10,985 bases of DNA, taken from Euryarchaeota archaeon UBA125 (GTDB lineage Archaea > Thermoplasmatota > Poseidoniia > Poseidoniales > Thalassarchaeaceae). Below, in pieces: positions 6,230 to 10,985 of the stretch. A model generated the notes under the pieces. The model saw only the letters and a program-made list of their open reading frames with translations. It did no database searches and was not told where the DNA came from. The stretch's first letter is position 1. Each line of letters starts with the position of its first letter. Made by a program: the position numbers and the translations under genes. Location: contig DAPV01000106.1 of the NCBI GenBank assembly GCA_002502625.1, positions 1 to 10,985 on the forward strand, written 5' to 3'.

Positions 6230-6619
6230 TCAGAAGATATACGCTAGAAGACGCCCTCCAACTCGGGCCTCCTTTGCTTTGTAATGACTCATAACACCTT
6301 GATTAGTAGTCATAAGAAGAACACCAAAATCTTGTGCAGGTAAGAAACGAGACTCCCATTTCTCAAAATCGCTCCTCTTTACAGAGTATCTTGGTTTGAT
6401 TACACCGCATCGATTGATAGCTCCAATAAGTTCGATTCGGAAACTTCCTCCTCTACCATCATTGACTTTCTCAAATTCTCCAATGTATCCGCGTTCTTTG
6501 ATAATATCCAACATACTTCCTAGTAGTTTACTTGCTGGACGTACAGTCACTTCGTAATGTCCTGCTTGCTCGGCATTGTACATCCGTACAAATGCATCAC
6601 TTAAAGGGTCAAATTGCAT
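6230..6619 (-). CDS. rps8: 30S ribosomal protein uS8
   Basis: uS8 binds the central domain of 16S rRNA early in assembly; in bacteria and some archaea it also represses its own operon by binding mRNA. The protein starts with FDPLSDAFVRMYNAEQAGHY and contains VRPASKLLGSMLDIIKERGY. The conserved C-terminal RNA-binding part is FGVLLMTTNQGVMSHYKAKE, ending in VGGRLLAYIF. At 129 residues it is a standard archaeal uS8. The start has the stop-SD junction TGAGGTGAAGAAGAGATG directly behind uS14. I did not identify a helix-21-like operator in the mRNA. Confidence 0.97.
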   Translation of the reverse strand: MQFDPLSDAFVRMYNAEQAGHYEVTVRPASKLLGSMLDIIKERGYIGEFEKVNDGRGGSFRIELIGAINRCGVIKPRYSVKRSDFEKWESRFLPAQDFGVLLMTTNQGVMSHYKAKEARVGGRLLAYIF

Positions 6620-6631
6620 CTCTTCTTCACC

Positions 6632-6784
6632 TCACCTATATTTCTTGAATCCCAATTCAGGAGCAAAATCTCTGAAGCATTGACGGCAAAGACGTAGTCC
6701 ATACCGACGAATCAAGCCACGCTTACGGCCACAATATCTACACCCAGTTGAGCGCCCGATTCTTTCTCCATGAATTCGTCCCAT
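6632..6784 (-). CDS. rps14: 30S ribosomal protein uS14, zinc-binding form
   Basis: This is the short zinc-ribbon form of uS14, a small-subunit head protein. The 50-residue product starts MGRIHGERIGRSTGCRYCGR and has C15-X2-C18 and C33-X2-C36, a complete four-cysteine site, ending in RDFAPELGFKKYR. An upstream in-frame ATG at 6841 would add 19 residues overlapping uL5. I reject it because the ATG at 6784 is preceded by GGAGGAGTGA, lies five bases after the uL5 stop, and gives the normal family length. Confidence 0.96.
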   Translation of the reverse strand: MGRIHGERIGRSTGCRYCGRKRGLIRRYGLRLCRQCFRDFAPELGFKKYR

Positions 6785-6789
6785 GTTAT

Positions 6790-7314
6790 TCACTCCTCCA
6801 CAATAGTCAAGCCAAATTGCTGACTGAAATATTCCATACATTCGCCTCTAGTAACTCGATGATTGATTGCTACACGATGAGCACGTCTTCTACGACGACT
6901 TACACGATGACCTGGACGCTCTAAGACTACATTAATGTCCATCCCAAAAATTCCAATATCTGGATCGTACTTCTGTTGAGGGAAATCAGTATAATCAGAA
7001 ATACCAAATGACAAATTTCCTGAATTATCAAAATTCCAAGCAGGAAGTGTATTTTCGCGTACCCAAAAGGCATCCTTCAAGAAAGTTGCAATTTCATCCT
7101 TGTTCCGCATAGTAACCTTACAACCAATTGGAGCCCCTTCACGAGTCCCTAATTCTCTATTGGTTTTCTTAGAAATAGTTCTGATAGGAGTAGAACCAGC
7201 AACTAGCTCAAGCACTTTTTCAGCAGTCTGAAGTCGATTACCTCCTTCACCAACACCAATGTTGATAGTTACCTTAGTAATTCTAGGAGCAGACATAGCA
7301 TTTACTTCGCTCAT
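6790..7314 (-). CDS. rpl5: 50S ribosomal protein uL5
   Basis: uL5 binds 5S rRNA and contacts the P-site tRNA from the central protuberance. RITKVTINIGVGEGGNRLQT (residues 11-30) is the family opening. PIRTISKKTNRELGTREGAP and IGCKVTMRN follow. The C-terminal archaeal region holds DIGIFGMDINVVLERPGHRV, a run of arginines, and HRVTRGECMEYF. The 174-residue length is typical. The ATG at 7314 overlaps the eS4 stop (ATGA) with GGAGG seven bases upstream, so the six residues before the second Met are probably real. Confidence 0.97.
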   Translation of the reverse strand: MSEVNAMSAPRITKVTINIGVGEGGNRLQTAEKVLELVAGSTPIRTISKKTNRELGTREGAPIGCKVTMRNKDEIATFLKDAFWVRENTLPAWNFDNSGNLSFGISDYTDFPQQKYDPDIGIFGMDINVVLERPGHRVSRRRRRAHRVAINHRVTRGECMEYFSQQFGLTIVEE

Positions 7315-8021
7315 TCATCCACCTCCATTGGGATATCATCAGAACTAGGGATTACCATTACGTACTCTTGAATTGTACCAAACCCTTCTTCAAAGGTCAC
7401 TTCATTAGGCATTGAGGATCTCTTGATCTCAACTTCTTTAATTGTAGCAACCTCTCCAACGTGGTTACCTCCAGTAAGATAACATTGAGCACCAGAAGAT
7501 GCAGTGTAAGTCTCTACAACAGAACCGTCACTTAGATTTATTTTGCATGTTGAACCTGTAGCCCAATCATCTTTACTTGCATTATCCACAAGCATTGTTC
7601 TTCCATCATGGAAGTTCAATTGAGTCATTCCACCTTTGATTGTGGTTTTTCCATTGAGTCTGCATAATTTAGTACCTGTCTTCTTTGAATCAATAAGATT
7701 GTAAGAAAGACGTCCGCGCTTATCGAATATACACATAAAAGATTGATCTCCAACTGTCAATATATCCAACAATCCAACTCCGCGATTGATTGACTTGACT
7801 TCTTTACCATCGACCTTGACAATTCCCTTCTGAATAATCTGATTAGCTTCTTTCCTAGTTCCGGCAATACCCAGAATATCCCTAAGGATAATTCCAACAG
7901 GCATACAACATTCAATTGAATGTCCACAAGGGTCAGGGCGTTGAACCCAAACGCTGGTCTTTCTAGGCAATGGCCAACTTCTTGGCATTGCTAATCGCTT
8001 CATATGGCTACTTTTGCCCAT
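7311..8021 (-). CDS. rps4e: 30S ribosomal protein eS4
   Basis: eS4 is an archaeal/eukaryotic small-subunit protein unrelated to bacterial uS4 except for an S4-like RNA-binding segment. The product starts MGKSSHMKRLAMPRSWPLPR and has ILRDILGIAGTRKEANQIIQ and KGIVKVDGKEV (about 46-75, S4-like domain). A central domain contains GMTQLNFHDGRTMLVDN, and a KOW-like strand pair is LTGGNHVGEVATIKEVE (182-198). At 236 residues it is of normal length. The frame stays open to 8081, but that start would overlap uL24 by more than 50 nt. The ATG at 8021 lies eight bases after GGAGG and one base past the uL24 stop, so I use it. Confidence 0.96.
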   Translation of the reverse strand: MGKSSHMKRLAMPRSWPLPRKTSVWVQRPDPCGHSIECCMPVGIILRDILGIAGTRKEANQIIQKGIVKVDGKEVKSINRGVGLLDILTVGDQSFMCIFDKRGRLSYNLIDSKKTGTKLCRLNGKTTIKGGMTQLNFHDGRTMLVDNASKDDWATGSTCKINLSDGSVVETYTASSGAQCYLTGGNHVGEVATIKEVEIKRSSMPNEVTFEEGFGTIQEYVMVIPSSDDIPMEVDE

Positions 8022-8022
8022 T

Positions 8023-8454
8023 TCATGCACCTCCATTTTCTCTCGAAAGAATCTTTGCCATTCTCTTACTATCAGAATCATCCAATTTTGTTATAACAAC
8101 ATTGGATGCACGGATTGGGAATGGTTCATCTTTACCATCGGATTTAGTCACAGTTACTCCTTCAATATGTAACATCCCATCAGGATTGACTAAAATAACA
8201 ACTCCACTAACCCCGGAAGCTCCTCTTTTTCCTTGTGCTCTTTTTCCGCGTTCATCACTCTTGACACTGTTTGGGAAACCAAAATCTCCTCGAACTACTT
8301 TCACAGTATCTCCTGCACGAACTGTAACTGTTCTAACAGTAGAATAACTTCCATCTTCCAGAGCCAAACGAGCACGTACCCTCTTTCTCTGTGAATGGAT
8401 AGGAGCAGATCCTGCTGCCTTCCTTTGCTTCCTAGGTTGACTGCTTCGTACCAT
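8023..8454 (-). CDS. rpl24: 50S ribosomal protein uL24 with an inserted KOW loop
   Basis: uL24 is an assembly-initiating large-subunit protein with a KOW/SH3-like fold. The N terminus is archaeal (SSQPRKQRKAAGSAPIHSQR). The KOW strand VRAGDTVKVVRGDF (46-59) is clear, as is the downstream GMLHIEGVTVTKSDGKDEPF and PIRASNVVI. Between them the usual short turn (GDFKGHEGKV in typical members) is replaced by a stretch of about 20 residues rich in Lys, Arg, Gly and Ser (roughly 60-80, including SVKSDERGKRAQGKRGASG). The 143-residue protein is somewhat longer than the ~120 common in archaea. The start has the stop-SD junction TGAGGTGAAAATATG. Confidence 0.96.
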   Translation of the reverse strand: MVRSSQPRKQRKAAGSAPIHSQRKRVRARLALEDGSYSTVRTVTVRAGDTVKVVRGDFGFPNSVKSDERGKRAQGKRGASGVSGVVILVNPDGMLHIEGVTVTKSDGKDEPFPIRASNVVITKLDDSDSKRMAKILSRENGGA

Positions 8455-8463
8455 ATTTTCACC

Positions 8464-8862
8464 TCATACAATTTGCTTTGCTGTTGCAGCGACACGCGGC
8501 CACCGCTCAGCTGATTCTCTACTTACTGGTCCCTTGATATCTGAACCTTTGAGTTCTCCTTTTTCGTTGGTTAAAACACAAGCATTGTCCTCAAACTGCA
8601 CCCATGTCCCATCTGGTCGACGGAAGGGACGACGTTGTCGAACAATGACTGCATAATGCACCTTACGACGAACCTCGGGGTTACCTCGTTTCACAGTGAC
8701 CTGGATTAAATCTCCAACTCCTCCTGCAGGATATCGTCGATGAACACCTCCTTTTCTCAAGACAGTAATTAATTGAACTACTTTTGCTCCAGAGTTATCA
8801 ACACAAAGCATAGTGCCCATGGAAGGAATAGCACGTGTTACTCTGCTAGAAATGCCCTTCAT
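8464..8862 (-). CDS. rpl14: 50S ribosomal protein uL14
   Basis: uL14 forms part of the intersubunit face of the large subunit. The beta-barrel core is highly conserved: SMGTMLCVDNSGAKVVQLIT, GGVGDLIQVTVKRGNPEVRR, KVHYAVIVRQRRPFRRPDGT, FEDNACVLTN, and a C-terminal AERWPRVAATAKQIV. With the ATG at 8862 it has 132 residues, the usual archaeal length. An ATG five codons upstream (8877) is disfavoured because GGAGG (8870-8874) lies within those codons, exactly seven bases before the chosen ATG, which also overlaps the uS17 stop as ATGA. Confidence 0.97.
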   Translation of the reverse strand: MKGISSRVTRAIPSMGTMLCVDNSGAKVVQLITVLRKGGVHRRYPAGGVGDLIQVTVKRGNPEVRRKVHYAVIVRQRRPFRRPDGTWVQFEDNACVLTNEKGELKGSDIKGPVSRESAERWPRVAATAKQIV

Positions 8863-9200
8863 TCTGACGCCTCCCATTCAATTACACAGAATGATACCGT
8901 CTTAGATAGTGGACGGCATTCCATAATTCGAACTCGATCTCCGATGGAAACCTCGCCTATACATGAAGGTAAATGAGCATTGAAACGATTGGTTTTCTTC
9001 TCATATCTCTCATATTTCTTCATGGAACGAATTCTCTGTCTTTCAACCACAATCGAATCATTCATTCCAAGACTGGAAACAATTCCTTCGATAATCTGTC
9101 CTCTAACACGTAAACTGCCATAGAATGGACAGTTTTCACTGCCATCCCATTCAGCTCCAGGTGCAATCACATCAACGCCAATATCACGCGGGGTAGCCAT
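8859..9200 (-). CDS. rps17: 30S ribosomal protein uS17
   Basis: uS17 is an early-binding small-subunit protein with an OB fold. The archaeal pattern is visible: CPFYGSLRVRGQIIEGIVSS, the basic VERQRIRSMKKYERYEKKTN, the FNAHLP segment, and IGDRVRIMECRPLSKTVSFC before VIEWEASE. At 113 residues it matches archaeal members, which carry a short N-terminal addition relative to bacteria. The ATG directly follows the Rnp1 TGA (TGAATG), with GGAGG nine bases upstream inside the end of rnp1. It overlaps uL14 by four bases. Confidence 0.96.
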   Translation of the reverse strand: MATPRDIGVDVIAPGAEWDGSENCPFYGSLRVRGQIIEGIVSSLGMNDSIVVERQRIRSMKKYERYEKKTNRFNAHLPSCIGEVSIGDRVRIMECRPLSKTVSFCVIEWEASE

Positions 9201-9455
9201 TCAATTCATCCTCCATTTCATGTGAATTCTATTTTCGGGACGATGCAATACAGCATGTCCATCAATTGCCTCAGAATTATCAATTGTGAATTTAATAACT
9301 GATTTGGAAATCTTACGGTCTCCAGAATTAGAACGGACTACAAGCATATTCTTACTCTCGTTAACCACTGTACCTGTTACGTCAAGAAGAGACGAATCAG
9401 AAGAATCGATTACTTGGAGATCTCTGCCAATCCAAGACATTCTAACAATCTCCAT
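9201..9455 (-). CDS. rnp1: RNase P protein component 1 (Rpp29/Pop4 homolog)
   Basis: Archaeal RNase P removes tRNA 5' leaders using a catalytic RNA and several proteins; Rnp1 (Rpp29) works with Rpp21 at the RNA specificity domain. The 84-residue product has the family layout: SWIGRDLQVIDSSDSSLLDV, then TGTVVNESKNMLVV (the Sm-like strands), KSVIKFTI, and a C-terminal HAVLHRPENRIH. The reading frame stays open to 9566 within aIF1, but the ATG at 9455 has GGAGG (9463-9467) seven bases upstream and overlaps the aIF1 stop by one base (TAATG). The protein is at the short end for the family. Position between aIF1 and uS17 is the standard euryarchaeal one. Confidence 0.94.
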   Translation of the reverse strand: MEIVRMSWIGRDLQVIDSSDSSLLDVTGTVVNESKNMLVVRSNSGDRKISKSVIKFTIDNSEAIDGHAVLHRPENRIHMKWRMN

Positions 9456-9754
9456 TAGCGCACCTCCACAGTATATCCATTTTGTTCGAGAACCTTGGAA
9501 GCTCGTTTCTTGTGATCTCCCTGTAATTCGATGGTACGTCCTTTGACAGTACCTCCGCTTGCACACTGACTCTTGAGAATTTTAGCAAGTTTATTGATAT
9601 CTATGGCAGTGTCATCAATGCCTTCTACAATAGTTACCATCTTCCCATACCTCCTTCTATCAGTTCTAATAATCGCTTTCTGTTGCTCCTTTGCAATTTC
9701 TTGACAAATACATAATTCATTAGGGAGACCACACAGATTGCAAATACTCGCCAT
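9455..9754 (-). CDS. Translation initiation factor aIF1 (SUI1)
   Basis: aIF1/SUI1 binds the small subunit near the P site and enforces accurate start codon selection. The C-terminal SUI1 domain is seen in MVTIVEGIDDTAIDINKLAK, followed by LKSQCASGGTVKGRTIELQG (basic loop region) and DHKKRASKVLEQNGYTVEV. The N terminus carries four cysteines, C5-X2-C8-X6-C15-X-C17 (CNLCGLPNELCIC), a probable small zinc site seen in many euryarchaeal SUI1 proteins. The 99-residue length is normal. The SD (AGGAG) runs into the uL29 TAG stop, nine bases before the ATG. Confidence 0.95.
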   Translation of the reverse strand: MASICNLCGLPNELCICQEIAKEQQKAIIRTDRRRYGKMVTIVEGIDDTAIDINKLAKILKSQCASGGTVKGRTIELQGDHKKRASKVLEQNGYTVEVR

Positions 9755-9760
9755 TCGTTT

Positions 9761-9961
9761 CTACTCCTTATTCTCGTTCATTATTGTAAGGAGACGAGCA
9801 ATACTCCTTCTTGTTTGTTTGAATTCACCAGAGTTCTGTACAGAACCACCCAGGGATTTCTGAGCACGTAACTGCAGAAGTTCTTCCCTTAATTCGATCA
9901 AACGCTTCTCTCTAGCCTCATCACTCATTTCATGAATCTCGCGAGCTTTCAAGTGGGTCAT
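9761..9961 (-). CDS. rpl29: 50S ribosomal protein uL29
   Basis: uL29 is a small helical protein at the exit of the large-subunit tunnel, where SRP and nascent-chain factors dock. The family features are an N-terminal helix (MTHLKAREIHEMSDEARE), the signature LIELREELLQLRAQKSLGGS, and the C-terminal FKQTRRSIARLLTIMNE. With the ATG at 9961 it has 66 residues. A GTG two codons upstream (9967) overlaps the uS3 stop as GTGA, but GGAGG (9969-9973) is only one base from that GTG and seven from the ATG, so the ATG is preferred. Confidence 0.95.
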   Translation of the reverse strand: MTHLKAREIHEMSDEAREKRLIELREELLQLRAQKSLGGSVQNSGEFKQTRRSIARLLTIMNENKE

Positions 9962-9963
9962 TT

Positions 9964-10755
9964 TCACTCCTCCTCCTGTCCAGCGTCTTCAGATTTCATT
10001 TCTGCTTCGAATTCAACTACAGCATCAACAACAGATTCAACAATTTCATCTTCTGTAAGTGAGGTTTCTTCAGGTTCTACAGACTCTGATTCTCTAACAG
10101 TAATTTCGTAATCATGTGGGAGAGGTTCTAAACCTGATTCTTCCCTTGATTTGATTGTGATTTCAGATGGTAACTTAGTACCAGCTCGCATAATTGCAAC
10201 AGTACAACCAATTGTTCCTAACTTCTTAGTAGCAACTGCATATCCAACATCCATGGTTGTAAGAGCGGTCTCACCACAGTACTTGATGTGACCTGACTGG
10301 AATTTCTGAGTTCTATGACGAGCTCCACTTAATTTTCCTGAAAGAACGATAAGAATACCGCGTGCTCCTGCTGACATTACATTCATTGCAGTACTATTAC
10401 CTGCTCTACGGAAGAACCAACCTCTCTCAAGAGATGATGCTAGCCTACTTGCCATTACTTGTGCATTCAGACGTGGTTCTTCCACTTGAGCAACTTCTAA
10501 CTTAGGCTGATAAAGATCGAAATCTTCCTCAAGCCTTCGAGATAACTCGTTGATGATTCTTCCTCGAGTACCAATAACTCTACCGACATGTTCTGCTTCA
10601 AGCAAAATTTTCTCACCTTCAGGAGTTCGTGTGAAACTCAAACCACCAAAACCGGCATCCTTGGTTTCTTCCAACAAATATTTCTTGACTAGCTGACGCT
10701 CAACGTTACGATTGATGAAAGTACGAACGATATTCTCCTTGCTATTCTTTGCCAT
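9964..10755 (-). CDS. rps3: 30S ribosomal protein uS3
   Basis: uS3 lies at the mRNA entry channel of the small-subunit head. Residues 1-90 form the N-terminal KH domain; the GxxG loop is GTRG at 62-65 within HVGRVIGTRGRIINELSRRL. The C-terminal S3 domain includes RGWFFRRAGNSTAMNVMSAG and SGARHRTQKFQSGHIKYCGE, followed by the GTIGCTVAIMRAGTKLP region. The last ~60 residues (204-263) form a strongly acidic tail ending GQEEE. The 263-residue length is within the archaeal range for uS3 with a tail. The uL22 stop runs straight into the SD (TAAGGTGATTTATCATG), fixing the start. Confidence 0.97.
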   Translation of the reverse strand: MAKNSKENIVRTFINRNVERQLVKKYLLEETKDAGFGGLSFTRTPEGEKILLEAEHVGRVIGTRGRIINELSRRLEEDFDLYQPKLEVAQVEEPRLNAQVMASRLASSLERGWFFRRAGNSTAMNVMSAGARGILIVLSGKLSGARHRTQKFQSGHIKYCGETALTTMDVGYAVATKKLGTIGCTVAIMRAGTKLPSEITIKSREESGLEPLPHDYEITVRESESVEPEETSLTEDEIVESVVDAVVEFEAEMKSEDAGQEEE

Positions 10756-10766
10756 GATAAATCACC

Positions 10767-10985
10767 TTAGAAGATATCCTCGTCTCCATCATCATCCCAA
10801 CCGTCATCGCCTTCTCTTGCTTCTAAGAATAACTCCAAATTCACTTGGTAATGGAAGTGGGGGGTGGCTCTACCACGTGCTCGTGGTCTGAATGCACGAC
10901 GAACTTGTCCTCGATGAGCAGCAACATGAGTAATGACCATCTCATCGATATCATCTATCTCACCCTCGTATCTATGGCGAGCATT
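10767..10985 (-). CDS. rpl22: 50S ribosomal protein uL22, C-terminal part
   Basis: uL22 lines the peptide exit tunnel. Only the last 72 residues are present; the 5' end lies beyond the right edge and the frame is open to the edge. Translation of the minus strand gives VITHVAAHRGQVRRAFRPRA followed by RGRATPHFHYQVNLELFLEA, the conserved C-terminal part of archaeal/eukaryotic uL22 (PRARGRA...H). It then ends in an acidic tail, DDGWDDDGDEDIF. Its TAA stop abuts the SD of uS3. Placement before uS3 is the conserved S10-region order. Confidence 0.95.
   Translation of the reverse strand, partial: NARHRYEGEIDDIDEMVITHVAAHRGQVRRAFRPRARGRATPHFHYQVNLELFLEAREGDDGWDDDGDEDIF

Noticed and set aside
6785..6841. 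Upstream extension of uS14 overlapping uL5
   Set aside because: A 50-residue product is the normal size and has its own SD just before the ATG at 6784.
8022..8081. Upstream extension of eS4 overlapping uL24
   Set aside because: The archaeal eS4 N terminus starts at MGKSSHMKRL, the SD fits the ATG at 8021, and the extra codons duplicate uL24 coding sequence in another frame.
442..9546. Many plus-strand open frames (for example 442-726, 3229-3507, 5176-5598, 7970-8347)
   Set aside because: All lie opposite strongly conserved ribosomal protein or secY genes, have no recognisable family features and lack convincing SD sites. They look like antisense shadows.
9456..9566. Upstream extension of Rnp1 into aIF1
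   Set aside because: The added residues show no family similarity, and a well-spaced GGAGG points to the ATG at 9455.
1..10985. Insertion sequence, CRISPR array, defence or other accessory system
   Set aside because: The window is filled by the conserved spc/S10-type operon and an rRNA leader. No transposase, spaced direct repeats, integrase or foreign-looking gene was seen.

Overview
The window reads as a chromosomal piece of an uncultivated euryarchaeon, most likely marine Group II (Poseidoniales/Thalassarchaea) or a close relative. Direct evidence is the set of archaeal/eukaryotic-type ribosomal proteins (eS4, eL32, eL19), aIF1 and the RNase P subunit Rnp1 inside an S10/spc-type operon, plus a clear archaeal 16S rRNA 5' end (TCCGGTTGATCCTGCCGGA on the minus strand). 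The lineage call is inference from AT-rich composition and from the 16S gene sitting directly behind the spc operon, an arrangement I recall being described for a deep-sea Group II fosmid. It was not tested by phylogeny.

Every gene is on the minus strand, so transcription runs from high to low coordinates. The order is: uL22 (partial, enters from the right edge), uS3, uL29, aIF1/SUI1, RNase P Rnp1, uS17, uL14, uL24, eS4, uL5, uS14, uS8, uL6, eL32, eL19, uL18, uS5, uL30, uL15, secY. Then come a T-tract terminator, a roughly 300-bp non-coding stretch with a candidate rRNA promoter and leader hairpins, and the first ~39 nt of 16S rRNA, cut by the left edge.

The genes form one tightly coupled operon. 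Adjacent genes overlap by 1 or 4 nt, or are separated by about 1-20 nt, and nearly every start has a strong Shine-Dalgarno (SD). Fourteen of the 20 stops are TGA, because TGA either overlaps the next ATG or forms the first bases of the next SD (TGAGGTGA). The products assemble both ribosomal subunits, help choose starts (aIF1), process tRNA (Rnp1) and provide the membrane channel to which translating ribosomes dock (SecY).

The gene order is conventional. The unusual content lies in the proteins and the rRNA leader: SecY has a ~140-residue N-terminal extension with several hydrophobic segments; eL32 carries an N-terminal SAP-like domain and an acidic linker built from a 12-bp tandem repeat; uL24 has a ~20-residue basic insertion in its KOW region; uL22, uS3 and uL15 have acidic tails; and the 16S leader can pair with the mature 16S 5' end. 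I saw no mobile element, CRISPR array, tRNA or defence system.
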